54,379 nucleotides of DNA from an uncultured Clostridia bacterium (GTDB lineage Bacteria; Bacillota; Clostridia; Lachnospirales; CAG-274). Made by a program: the position numbers and the translations under genes. Below, piece by piece: positions 15,232 to 23,180 of the stretch. The stretch is taken from the NCBI GenBank assembly GCA_947624015.1, contig CANQIA010000013.1:1-54379 (forward strand). The letters are read 5' to 3'. Numbering within the stretch: the stretch's first letter is position 1; the number at the start of each line of letters is the position of its first letter. Below the pieces are notes generated by a model. It was not told the origin of the DNA, ran no database searches, and was given only the letters and a program-made list of their open reading frames with translations.

Positions 15232-18015
15232 ATGAATGGAAAAAAGAAAAATCTGTTCTATGAAAACAGATTCGTGATACTATCATTTATTCTTACGGCA
15301 GTAATAATGTGTACTACATATATACTAAGGCACGTATATCCCTTTGGCGATCAGATCGTGCTTAAGGTAGACCTTTATCATCAGTATGCGCCCTTCCACG
15401 AGGAGCTGAGGAGCCGTATTGTAAACGGACAGAGCCTTATATACAGTTGGGAAGGCGGTCTTGGCAAGGAGTTCATAACTCAGGTCGCCTATTATACCGC
15501 AAGCCCTATAAGCATACTTATACTTCTTTTCAATCAGGAGTTTTTGCCTGAGGCTCTTGCCATATTTATTCTTTTAAAGACCTGTTTTTCAGCGGCTTTC
15601 TTTTCATACTATCTCAGAAAGCATTTTGACAAAAACGATATTTCTGTAACTGTATTTGGCTTGCTCTATGCCTTTACGGCATTTATGACAGGCTATTACT
15701 GGAATGTCATGTGGCTGGATACCGTTGCGATATTCCCTCTTGTAGCTTTGGGAATAGAAAGACTTATTCACGAGAACAAGCATACATTCTATCTTATTTC
15801 ACTTGTGTTCACTATGATAGTGAACTTCTATATGGCTGTTATAGTCTGTGTATTTTCGGCGCTTTACTACCTTGTGGTGCTTTTTTCCGAATTCGAATGG
15901 AAGAGAAACAAGGATATTATCATATCCAGATCCGTAAAGTTTGCAATAGTGTCGATTATAGCGGCGCTTATTTCCATGTTTATACTGGCGCCTGTTGCCA
16001 TAGCTCTGAGCCAGACTGCCACAAGCGATACAAACTTCCCGGCATTTGAGTTCTATGACAATGTATATCAGCTTATCACAAACCACTTTATAGGCGCAAG
16101 ACCTGTTGTGCTGGCAAGAAATGAAGACCTTCCCAATGTATACAGCGGCGTTGTTACAATGATGCTTATACCTCTTTATTTCTTTAATAATAAGATACCA
16201 AGGAAGGAAAAGACACTTATAGGCTTACTGCTTGCGTTTATGCTCCTTTGCGCCTGCATAAAGCCTTTGGACTATATGATACACGGCTTCCACTTCCCCT
16301 CAAATCTGCCTCACAGATATACTTTCATATACAGCTTTATAATGCTTACCATAGCATATAAGGGACTTGTGAATATAAAGACTGCAGATATGCAGTGGGT
16401 AGTATTTGCCGGTATATTCTATGTGATAATACTGCTGCTTACAGAGTATGTGCTTGTACCAAATATAAGCGATATCGACAGAGTGCTGTCAGATTCCGAC
16501 ATGGTAATAAATATTATAGCCATAATCGTTTATGCGGTGCTTATTAATATATACAAGGGAACAAAGCCTGCAGGGCTTACTTCCGTAATGTGCGTATTCT
16601 TTGTGTTTGTAATAGCCGAGTGTCTTTTTTCAAGCTATGAAGGACTTGACAGGACCACCTCAAGAAACGAATATGTACAGTATATAGAAAATGCCGATAA
16701 GGCTGTGGATTATCTGGATCAAAAAGAGAACGGCAATTTCTACAGGACAGAGTTCAGAAGATTCACTACCATAAATGACGCTGCCCTTTATCATTACAGA
16801 GGATTTTCACAGTTTTCATCACTGGCGCCCGGCGGTATTTCGGAATTTATAGGTCATCTGGGCATTGCCGCTACGGGCAACAGCTACAGGTATTATGACC
16901 CTACGGCTCTTGTAGACGCCATGTTTGACCTTAAGTATGTTATGAACAAGGCTGCCGACAACGGCGACGGCACTATCAGGAACGAGAGATACGAAAAGGA
17001 AAAAGAATTTGGCAATGTATGGATATACAGAAACGACAGAGTGCTGCCTCTCGGCTTTATGGTAAACAAGGATATTGAAAACTGGGAGACCACGGAATCA
17101 ATGCCATTTAGGGTACAGAATGATTTTGTAAAGCTGGCGGCAGGAATAGACGAGGAAATGTTTACGGATATACAGCCCGACAGCATTACCAAGACTTATA
17201 TGGAGGTCACCGATGAGATCAACTCTAACGAGTTCAAGTACAAGCTGACAGATCCTGCAAATCTTTCTCTCTTGCCTACGGTAACCACAGAGTTTACATC
17301 AGACAAGGATCAGTATCTCTTTGTATATGTGGATGCGGGAAATGCCAAGAGAGTCAAGTACAGAACGGATACTGCCAATGAGGACAGAGAGCTTTCTGCA
17401 GGCAAGAGCCTTTTTGACATAGGTCATGTAAAGGCAGGAGAAAAGATAACGGTCACATTTGAGCTTACCAATAAGGGCGAGTTTGAAAAGACATACAGAA
17501 AGGACGGTACTGTAAAGATATACGGCGCAAGCTATCATGACGAGGTGTTCCAAAAGGCCTATGACAAGCTCAAGGAACATCCCTACAATATAACAAGCTT
17601 TGAAGATACGGATATCGAAGGCACCGTAAACGCCGCCGAGGACGGTATACTCTTTACATCTATACCCTATATAGGCGGCTGGAGAGTAACTCTTGACGGT
17701 AAGCCTGTGGATAAGGTATCCATAGGCGACGACGGCGTTATAGGCGTAGAAGTGCCTGCAGGCGAGCATAAAATCAATTTCCGTTTTACGTCAAAGGGTC
17801 TTGTGCCTTCTGTGATAGTGTCCTTTGCAGGCATCCTTCTGGCAGTCATATATAACCTTATAGATAAGAAAAAAAGGAAAAAGGCTGAAGAAAAGCAAGC
17901 TCAGATAAAGGCTCACGAAGAAGCCGTTGCCGAAAGTATAAAGGCTCAGAAGGCTGAGGAAAGAAAAAACAGATCCGACAAGCCTAAAAAGCTTGCCAAG
18001 AAAGGCAGGAAATAA
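15232..18015 (+). CDS. YfhO family GT-C type membrane glycosyltransferase
   Basis: A 927-residue polytopic protein. About twelve hydrophobic spans fill residues 15-460 and one more lies near 860-880. In between is a large extracytoplasmic domain (about 480-855). The early loop VDLYHQYAPFHEELR and the segment SWEGGLGKEF match the YfhO family. The C-terminal 45 residues are a Lys/Glu/Ala-rich cytoplasmic tail ending in KKGRK. In B. subtilis, YfhO is needed with CsbB for GlcNAc modification of lipoteichoic acid and is taken to be the enzyme that moves the sugar from lipid carrier to polymer. AAAGGAG 8 nt upstream sets the start. Confidence 0.9.
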   Translation: MNGKKKNLFYENRFVILSFILTAVIMCTTYILRHVYPFGDQIVLKVDLYHQYAPFHEELRSRIVNGQSLIYSWEGGLGKEFITQVAYYTASPISILILLFNQEFLPEALAIFILLKTCFSAAFFSYYLRKHFDKNDISVTVFGLLYAFTAFMTGYYWNVMWLDTVAIFPLVALGIERLIHENKHTFYLISLVFTMIVNFYMAVIVCVFSALYYLVVLFSEFEWKRNKDIIISRSVKFAIVSIIAALISMFILAPVAIALSQTATSDTNFPAFEFYDNVYQLITNHFIGARPVVLARNEDLPNVYSGVVTMMLIPLYFFNNKIPRKEKTLIGLLLAFMLLCACIKPLDYMIHGFHFPSNLPHRYTFIYSFIMLTIAYKGLVNIKTADMQWVVFAGIFYVIILLLTEYVLVPNISDIDRVLSDSDMVINIIAIIVYAVLINIYKGTKPAGLTSVMCVFFVFVIAECLFSSYEGLDRTTSRNEYVQYIENADKAVDYLDQKENGNFYRTEFRRFTTINDAALYHYRGFSQFSSLAPGGISEFIGHLGIAATGNSYRYYDPTALVDAMFDLKYVMNKAADNGDGTIRNERYEKEKEFGNVWIYRNDRVLPLGFMVNKDIENWETTESMPFRVQNDFVKLAAGIDEEMFTDIQPDSITKTYMEVTDEINSNEFKYKLTDPANLSLLPTVTTEFTSDKDQYLFVYVDAGNAKRVKYRTDTANEDRELSAGKSLFDIGHVKAGEKITVTFELTNKGEFEKTYRKDGTVKIYGASYHDEVFQKAYDKLKEHPYNITSFEDTDIEGTVNAAEDGILFTSIPYIGGWRVTLDGKPVDKVSIGDDGVIGVEVPAGEHKINFRFTSKGLVPSVIVSFAGILLAVIYNLIDKKKRKKAEEKQAQIKAHEEAVAESIKAQKAEERKNRSDKPKKLAKKGRK

Positions 18016-18016
18016 T

Positions 18017-18571
18017 ATGGGCAAAATAAAGGTGACAAAATGCGATATAGAGGGTCTTTGCGTAATAGAACCCACTGTTTTCGGCGATGAAAGAGGCTAC
18101 TTTATGGAAACATATAATCTCAACGACTTTAAGGCGGAGGGTCTTGATATGGTATTCGTACAGGACAATCAGTCAATGAGCGTAAAAAATGTGCTGAGGG
18201 GACTTCATTTTCAGAAGCATTACCCTCAGGGCAAGCTGGTAAGAGTCGTAAGAGGCAAGGTATTCGATGTGGCAGTGGATCTGAGAAGCAGCAGCAAGAC
18301 CTACGGAAAGTGGTTCGGTGTGGAATTAAGCGCCGAAAATAAAAAGCAGTTTTATATTCCCGAAGGCTTTGCTCATGGCTTTGTGGTGCTTAGCGACGAG
18401 GCGGAGTTTACCTATAAATGCACGGACTTCTACCACCCGGGCGATGAGGGAGGTCTTGCATGGAACGATCCCGATATAGGCATAGACTGGCATGTGGAGG
18501 ATACGTCAAAGCTTATACTCTCGGAAAAAGACAAGCACTGGAAGGGTCTTAAGGAAACATTTAAGTTTTGA
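18017..18571 (+). CDS. rfbC: dTDP-4-dehydrorhamnose 3,5-epimerase
   Basis: A 184-residue cupin of the RmlC family; converts dTDP-4-dehydro-6-deoxyglucose to dTDP-4-dehydrorhamnose. The catalytic His is in RGLHFQ (His64), with KLVRVVRG, GFAHGF and EFTYKCTDFYHP following as in the family. It starts at ATG 18017, one base after the YfhO stop; an in-frame TTG at 17993 would overlap that gene and lacks a ribosome site. rmlA, rmlB and rmlD are not in this window, so the pathway must be completed elsewhere. Its place at the end of the GT2-GtrA-YfhO run suggests that a 6-deoxyhexose could be involved, which is inference. Confidence 0.93.
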   Translation: MGKIKVTKCDIEGLCVIEPTVFGDERGYFMETYNLNDFKAEGLDMVFVQDNQSMSVKNVLRGLHFQKHYPQGKLVRVVRGKVFDVAVDLRSSSKTYGKWFGVELSAENKKQFYIPEGFAHGFVVLSDEAEFTYKCTDFYHPGDEGGLAWNDPDIGIDWHVEDTSKLILSEKDKHWKGLKETFKF

Positions 18572-18585
18572 CCATAGTCTGTAAT

Positions 18586-19131
18586 TTAAGCGTGGCGGAA
18601 CTGTACCACCAGCTTGTCCAGCTCCCGCCCTTCTTTGAACAGTTTGGAATATATGCGTGTACATTTTTCGTACATATAAAACTGCTTTTGTGCAGCCTCC
18701 TTATCCTTGTATACCTTTCGGAAGCCGCATAGGAGAGCGTTTTTACCCTTGTTCTCTATAAAGCCTATAACATCCTCAACGGGATAGCTGAGAAAGAGTC
18801 CTATTTCGTGGGGAAAGGGAGAGATCAGAGCTATCCTTTCCTTAAGGTGTTCTATACAGTTGTTACAGTCCCCATTATAGCCGAGCTTTTTTATAAGCTC
18901 GGCGCATTGGGGCTTGTTCAGATCAAGTATAAGCTTTTTTCTGCGATATACATATACAAGAGCGGTATCTCTTCTTTTTGTAAGCACTACCGCATACATA
19001 TCCTTTTGATTAAATCTTCTGTTTATCATATCCACTTGACCTTCGGCATCTTTAATATCCATGTTGAATATACTGCCTGTCTTAAGCCCTGCAAGTGTAG
19101 GCGAACAATAGTATATAAGTCTGTCTTCCAT
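18586..19131 (-). CDS. DUF3793 family protein
   Basis: A 181-residue cytoplasmic protein of the uncharacterised DUF3793 family. The family core is present: SPTLAGLKTGS near the N-terminus, the PFPHEIGLFLSYPVEDVIGF block (about residues 101-120), ENKGK, then a Cys-containing CGFRKVYKD and a final YEKCTRI. Cysteines near residues 89 and 92 (CNNC) are notable but I cannot say that they bind metal. Function unknown; homologues are often seen near ferrous-iron transport and flavodoxin genes, as far as I recall. An imperfect DtxR-like palindrome lies 58 bp upstream. AGGGG provides the ribosome site. It converges on rfbC with a 14-bp gap. Confidence 0.82.
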   Translation of the reverse strand: MEDRLIYYCSPTLAGLKTGSIFNMDIKDAEGQVDMINRRFNQKDMYAVVLTKRRDTALVYVYRRKKLILDLNKPQCAELIKKLGYNGDCNNCIEHLKERIALISPFPHEIGLFLSYPVEDVIGFIENKGKNALLCGFRKVYKDKEAAQKQFYMYEKCTRIYSKLFKEGRELDKLVVQFRHA

Positions 19132-19134
19132 ATT

Positions 19135-19176
19135 ATATTTCCCCTAATTACATATATATTGATAATATTTCCCCTA
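19135..19176. repeat. 12-bp direct repeat around the DUF3793 ribosome site
   Basis: ATATTTCCCCTA occurs at 19135-19146 and again at 19165-19176, 30 bp apart. Read on the minus strand each is TAGGGGAAATAT, that is a copy of the Shine-Dalgarno region; only the proximal copy is correctly spaced from ATG 19131. Confidence 0.6.
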
Positions 19177-19188
19177 TTATTAAAAAAA

Positions 19189-19207
19189 TTCGGTTAGCTT
19201 AGACTAA
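19189..19207 (-). promoter_or_regulatory. candidate DtxR/IdeR-like iron box upstream of the DUF3793 gene
   Basis: TTCGGTTAG-C-TTAGACTAA matches the 19-bp DtxR-family consensus (TTAGGTTAG-S-CTAACCTAA) at 15 positions; the left half differs at one base. It lies between the gene and the terminator of the upstream MATE transcript. Inference from a single site. Confidence 0.4.
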
Positions 19208-19215
19208 TATATATG

Positions 19216-19248
19216 CAAAAAAATATAGTTGGCGCGAGCCAACTATAT
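19216..19248 (-). terminator. intrinsic terminator of the MATE gene
   Basis: Perfect 11-bp stem ATATAGTTGGC / GCCAACTATAT with a four-base loop (19223-19248), followed on the minus strand by seven T. It lies 92 bp beyond the MATE stop. Confidence 0.9.
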
Positions 19249-19300
19249 CAGCTTGTCAAAAAAACAATATTTTTATACCCGAATATCTGAAAAAAATGTT

Positions 19301-19340
19301 GTAAGGCATTTCTTTCAAGGGTAACGATTTATCGGCACCC
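19301..19340. repeat. two-hairpin repeat, copy 3 (degenerate)
   Basis: GTAAG-G-CATTTCTTTCAAG matches copies 1 and 2; the following stem has changed to GGGT..CGAT/ATCG..ACCC and still pairs. The left arm of the first hairpin is eroded (AAATG survives at 19294-19298). It ends at the MATE stop codon. Confidence 0.55.
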
Positions 19341-20713
19341 TACACGGGTTCCGCTCCGTCTTCCGGCAGGGATCTTATAAAGAAGAAGGCTATGGGTATT
19401 ACTGTCAGAAATGTCATAAAGTCCGCCATAGGCTGAGCTATCTGTACGCCAAGTATACCTATAAAATAGGGGAGTACCGCAATAAGGGGCAAAAAGTAAA
19501 GTCCGCTTCGCAGTATTGCGGTAAATGTGGCTCGTCCGCTTTTGCCCACGCTTTGGAAGAGCATATTCGAACATACGCATACAGGCTGTACAAACAGCGC
19601 AAGACAGTGAAATCTCATGGCAAGAGTGCCTATTTTTATAACATTGGGATCGTCTCTGAATATTGCTATGACGTTTCCGGAGAATATAAGACCGATCACG
19701 GCAAGAGCGCCTATGAGTACGCCTCCTGCTGCCATTGTAAAGAAATATCCGCTTTTGACACGGGAATATTTCCTTGCTCCGTAGTTATAGCCCGCAACAG
19801 GCTGAAAGCCCTGACCTATGCCAAGACCCACTGCAAATATAAACATATTTATCCTGCTCACTATACTCATGGCGGCAACGGCTGCGTCCTGACCGAATGC
19901 TGCCGCCTGATTATTAAGCAGCATTGTGGCTACGCTGGCAAAGCCCTGCCTTGCCATGGAGGGGAAGCCTGTTTTTATTATTTCTCCAAGCCTTGAAAAG
20001 GGCTCCGTAATATTTCTTATTGAAAGCTTGCTCTGTGTTCTTCCGCTAAGGAACATGAACAAAAGTATAGAAAAGCTTATTATCTGGGAAAGAGCCGTTG
20101 AAAGCCCTGCTCCCGCAATGTCCATATTACAGCCGAACATAAATATAGGATCGCCTATCATGTTGAGTATTCCGCCTGTTGTAAGACCTATCATTGCAAA
20201 AAATGCCTTGCCTTCGTATCTTAGTATATTGTTGAGTACAAAGCTGGCTGCCATAAACGGCGCAGAGAAAAGTATGTACACAGCGTAATCCCTTGCAAAC
20301 TCCAGTATAGTAGGGGTGCTGCCCAAAAGGGAGAGCAGAGGATCCATAAATATTGATCCCAGCAGCGTTATCATTGCGCCGGATATAAGAGCCGCAGCAA
20401 AGCTGACAGAGGCGTATTTACTTGCGCTGGAGGGATCCTTTTGTCCCAAGTGCCTTGAAATAAGACTGCCTGCGCCCTGACCGTACATAAAGCCGAAGGC
20501 CTGTATTATGGACATAAGACCGAATACTATGCCTGTGGCTCCGCTGGCGCTTGTACTGCCAAGCTGACCTACGAAAAAGGTGTCTGCCATATTATATACA
20601 TTTGTTATAAGCATACTTATGGTAGTGGGTATGCCCAGCTCGATAATGAGCTTGGGTATAGGCGTTTCGGTCATTTTTTTGTATTGAGCGTCTGCGCTGT
20701 CCATGGCCTTCAT
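19340..20713 (-). CDS. MATE family efflux transporter
   Basis: A 457-residue polytopic protein with about twelve helices in the two six-helix halves typical of MATE transporters. The opening of the membrane part, LGIPTTISMLITNVYNMADTFF, and the second-half GFQPVAGYNYGARKYSRV are family hallmarks. These proteins export cationic drugs or metabolites using Na+ or H+ gradients; the substrate cannot be told. A strong GGAAGGAGG ribosome site lies 9 nt upstream. It is monocistronic, between its own promoter (20735-20763) and terminator (19216-19248). Confidence 0.93.
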   Translation of the reverse strand: MKAMDSADAQYKKMTETPIPKLIIELGIPTTISMLITNVYNMADTFFVGQLGSTSASGATGIVFGLMSIIQAFGFMYGQGAGSLISRHLGQKDPSSASKYASVSFAAALISGAMITLLGSIFMDPLLSLLGSTPTILEFARDYAVYILFSAPFMAASFVLNNILRYEGKAFFAMIGLTTGGILNMIGDPIFMFGCNMDIAGAGLSTALSQIISFSILLFMFLSGRTQSKLSIRNITEPFSRLGEIIKTGFPSMARQGFASVATMLLNNQAAAFGQDAAVAAMSIVSRINMFIFAVGLGIGQGFQPVAGYNYGARKYSRVKSGYFFTMAAGGVLIGALAVIGLIFSGNVIAIFRDDPNVIKIGTLAMRFHCLALFVQPVCVCSNMLFQSVGKSGRATFTAILRSGLYFLPLIAVLPYFIGILGVQIAQPMADFMTFLTVIPIAFFFIRSLPEDGAEPV

Positions 20714-20734
20714 AGCGCTGCCTCCTTCCGTGAT

Positions 20735-20763
20735 ATTGTAAGGTATCTAACAATCTGTTTAAA
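20735..20763 (-). promoter_or_regulatory. probable promoter of the MATE gene
   Basis: TTTAAA (20758-20763) and TACAAT (20735-20740) with a 17-bp spacer on the minus strand, 22 bp before the start codon. It abuts the T-run of the tRNA-Ser terminator. Confidence 0.5.
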
Positions 20764-20797
20764 AAATAAGCTGCTGCACTTTATAAGTACAACAGCT
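20761..20797 (-). terminator. intrinsic terminator of tRNA-Ser
   Basis: 13-bp stem with two G-U pairs (20769-20781 with 20785-20797), 3-nt loop, then TTATTTTTT on the minus strand, 9 bp past the tRNA. Confidence 0.88.
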
Positions 20798-20805
20798 CTT
20801 AATAA

Positions 20806-20893
20806 CGGAGTAGGAGAGATTTGAACTCTCGCGCCGCGTTAACGACCTACTCCCTTAGCAGGGGAGCCTCTTCAGCCACTTGAGTACTACTCC
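20806..20893 (-). tRNA. tRNA-Ser (anticodon GCU)
   Basis: 88-nt class II tRNA on the minus strand: acceptor GGAGTAG/CTACTCC, anticodon loop CTGCTAA giving GCU (reads AGC/AGU), long variable arm, T-loop TTCAAAT, discriminator G. CCA is not encoded. Confidence 0.97.
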
Positions 20894-20937
20894 ATAGTTC
20901 TGATACTGTAATCCTGTTTCAATCACAGTGCTTAATT

Positions 20938-20966
20938 ATTATACAATAGAAATATAAGTATGTCAA
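20938..20966 (-). promoter_or_regulatory. consensus sigma-A promoter of tRNA-Ser
   Basis: Exact TTGACA (20961-20966) and TATAAT (20938-20943) with 17-bp spacing on the minus strand, 44 bp before the tRNA. Confidence 0.88.
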
Positions 20967-21034
20967 GAATTTTTAAATTGAAAAGGGCATGTTTTTTATA
21001 TCCTGCCGCCGCATTACAGTTCATTATTTCCCAT

Positions 21035-21922
21035 TTAACTGTTTTTATTCAAATAATCGTAGGCTATGCTTACGCTCGCCCCGGCGAAGCCCTTTGATAT
21101 ACTCCTTACATATTCGCTGTATTTGTGAGAGGTCACCCATGCCAGAAGCTGTATACGTCTTAACAGCATAAAGTGATCGGCTGTTTCCTTATCCTTGGCG
21201 TCAAGAGGCGATATCTCCTCATAGCCCTTGAACCATGCCAGCTTAAGAGCCTCTATGTTTTCGGAATTTTCCATAAAGCTAAGGGCTGCGGCAATATCCT
21301 GCATGAAATATCCGTATCCGCAGTCGTCAAAGTCTATGGCATAGTATTTATCTCCTTGGATAATGTTGGTAATTCTCAGATCTGCATGTATAAGTCCGTA
21401 TTTTTTAGTATGGTAGTTTTTTATATTTTTATCGGCTATATCAAGAGCCTTTTCTATAATATCCCTGTCTTTATATGTAAGCTCCTTGTTTTCCCGCCAG
21501 TTGCCCCACAGACCCTTTTCTCCCGTCATATTTTCAATATTCCATATGGGGCGATCCAGACTGATATCGGCAAATTTATGGAGCTTAGCTGCGATCTTGC
21601 CTATATTAAACAGTACGCTCTCGCTGTTGTAAGAGGGCATTTTGCCTTCGATATATTCAAAAAATATACAGTAATATCCGTCTATGTCCAGTATTTTTGA
21701 TACGGGCTTTGCAAAGTCCGTATCTTTTATTGCGCCGAGCCATTCAAGCTCCGCTCTGAGCTGAGAATATGTCCGATAGCCTCTGCGGGATATTCTGAGA
21801 GTATAAAAGGGTATGCTTCCCTTTTTTATTATAAAAGTTGTATTTTCCGAAGTCTGATGAAAAATGGGTGTGCAGTCTGCAAGTCCCGCTTTTTCAAGAG
21901 CCTTTAACGCTATTTTTATCAT
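21035..21922 (-). CDS. phosphotransferase (APH/CotS/homoserine kinase-like fold)
   Basis: A 295-residue protein of the aminoglycoside-phosphotransferase superfamily. The N-lobe has the Lys-bearing beta strands (TTFIIKKG) and an adenine-pocket-like FFEYIEG. The catalytic loop is LIHADLRITNII (HxDxxxxN) and the metal site YAIDFDDCGYG (D-F-D). Such kinases phosphorylate small hydroxylated molecules; CotS-type members are spore-coat kinases and SrkA/ThrB2-type members use serine or homoserine. I cannot assign a substrate. It begins 1 nt after the chromate-transporter gene, so the two are co-expressed, although a functional link is not obvious. Confidence 0.85.
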   Translation of the reverse strand: MIKIALKALEKAGLADCTPIFHQTSENTTFIIKKGSIPFYTLRISRRGYRTYSQLRAELEWLGAIKDTDFAKPVSKILDIDGYYCIFFEYIEGKMPSYNSESVLFNIGKIAAKLHKFADISLDRPIWNIENMTGEKGLWGNWRENKELTYKDRDIIEKALDIADKNIKNYHTKKYGLIHADLRITNIIQGDKYYAIDFDDCGYGYFMQDIAAALSFMENSENIEALKLAWFKGYEEISPLDAKDKETADHFMLLRRIQLLAWVTSHKYSEYVRSISKGFAGASVSIAYDYLNKNS

Positions 21923-21923
21923 A

Positions 21924-22493
21924 TCAAAACACTATTATATTTCCGACCAATGCCGCTATGGCAATATAGAGTACCGGGTGCTTTTTGAATTTTACCATAC
22001 CGATGTAGAGTATTATACCGAATATTACGGACTTTATTCTGAAAAGGTCTGTAAAGCTGCCTGTTTCACGAAAAAGCGGTATATCCATAAGGGCTTCTTT
22101 TATTACAACGAATGCCGCTGCCATTATAAGACCTATGGAGGCAGGGCGTATGCCGTAGAATACATTTTGCACAATGGGACTGTCCTTGAATTTTTCAAGG
22201 AACTTTGCCACTATTACTATTATTATTACAGAGGGCATTACAAGACCTATTGTGGTGGCTACGCCGCCGAGAGGTCCCGCTATTATATTTCCCACATAGG
22301 TTGCCATATTTACGCCCAAGGCTCCGGGCGTGGACTCCGAAACGGCTACCATGTCCAGTAGCTGAGAACGGTTTACCCAGTCGGGATGAGTTACCGTAAG
22401 GTCATAGAGGAAGGGCAGTGTGGCAAGTCCTCCGCCTATGGCAAAAAGACCTATTTTAAAAAATTCTATAATAATAAGTATAAGCCGTATCAT
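21924..22493 (-). CDS. chromate transporter (CHR) family, second half-protein
   Basis: A 189-residue short-chain CHR protein with about six helices. The conserved F-F-K-I-G-L-F-A-I-G-G-G-L-A-T-L-P segment opens the domain and SESTPGALGVNMATYVG follows. Short CHR proteins work as pairs of oppositely oriented halves that exchange an anion such as chromate or sulfate; the natural substrate here is unknown. The start is ATG 22493, where AAGGGGG lies upstream and the ATG overlaps the preceding gene's stop as ATGA; a longer reading from 22604 would run through that neighbour. Confidence 0.9.
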   Translation of the reverse strand: MIRLILIIIEFFKIGLFAIGGGLATLPFLYDLTVTHPDWVNRSQLLDMVAVSESTPGALGVNMATYVGNIIAGPLGGVATTIGLVMPSVIIIVIVAKFLEKFKDSPIVQNVFYGIRPASIGLIMAAAFVVIKEALMDIPLFRETGSFTDLFRIKSVIFGIILYIGMVKFKKHPVLYIAIAALVGNIIVF

Positions 22494-23032
22494 TTCTTTG
22501 CCCCCTTCCATTTGCATATAAAGGAGCCTGCTATACCCGAGAGTACAACAAATATAACGGGACTTAAGGATGTAAAGGCTGAAAAGGCAAATACGATAAG
22601 GCAAATTGCCAGACCCACCTTATCCTTTACTGCGCTTTTCCACAGCTTTACCGTGGCGTTTATTATAAGCACGGCAACGCATATCCTTATGCCCGAAAAG
22701 GCTCTTTCCACATAGGTAATATGGGAAAAATTCTGTAAAAGGGATGATATTATCATTATAATGATAACGGAAGGGGTAACAAAGCCTGCCGTAGCTGCTA
22801 TGGCGCCGGGTATACCCTTTTTCTTGTTTCCTATGAATGTGGATGTATTTACCGCTATAACTCCGGGAGTACACTGACCTATGGCATAGTAGTCCATTAT
22901 CTCCTCTGTGGTCGCCCAGCCTCTCTTGTCCACTATTTCCGTTTGTATTATGGGGAGCATGGCATAGCCTCCGCCAAAGCACACGGCGCCCATTTTGCAG
23001 AATACCCAATATAATTCAATAAGCTCTTTCAT
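22490..23032 (-). CDS. chromate transporter (CHR) family, first half-protein
   Basis: A 180-residue short-chain CHR protein, paralogous to its downstream partner. It shows F-C-K-M-G-A-V-C-F-G-G-G-Y-A-M-L-P and GQCTPGVIAVNTSTFIG, the family's glycine-rich and proline-rich motifs. With the partner gene (4-nt overlap) it makes up a two-subunit transporter. AAGGAG 8 nt upstream gives a clear start. A promoter-like site lies at 23062-23090. Confidence 0.9.
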   Translation of the reverse strand: MKELIELYWVFCKMGAVCFGGGYAMLPIIQTEIVDKRGWATTEEIMDYYAIGQCTPGVIAVNTSTFIGNKKKGIPGAIAATAGFVTPSVIIIMIISSLLQNFSHITYVERAFSGIRICVAVLIINATVKLWKSAVKDKVGLAICLIVFAFSAFTSLSPVIFVVLSGIAGSFICKWKGAKK

Positions 23033-23061
23033 ATAATTTCTCCTTAAAAATCCATATAATA

Positions 23062-23090
23062 ATGTTATCCCATAATTATACCAAAGTCAA
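23062..23090 (-). promoter_or_regulatory. probable promoter of the chr pair
   Basis: TTGACT (23085-23090), 17-bp spacer, TAACAT (23062-23067) on the minus strand. An overlapping extended -10 (TGGTATAAT, about 23075-23083) is an alternative. Confidence 0.5.
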
Positions 23091-23180
23091 TGAAATTTTA
23101 ATCTTTTTCTAATTTAACATATATTTTATTTTAATTTTATAATGATAAATTATTGACTGTAAAAAGGAAGGAGATAATCA

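Noticed and set aside
18880..18903. Hairpin GCCGAGCTT / AAGCTCGGC as a terminator
   Set aside because: It lies inside the DUF3793 coding region, the T-run is in the loop rather than after the stem, and the bases are explained by the protein sequence.
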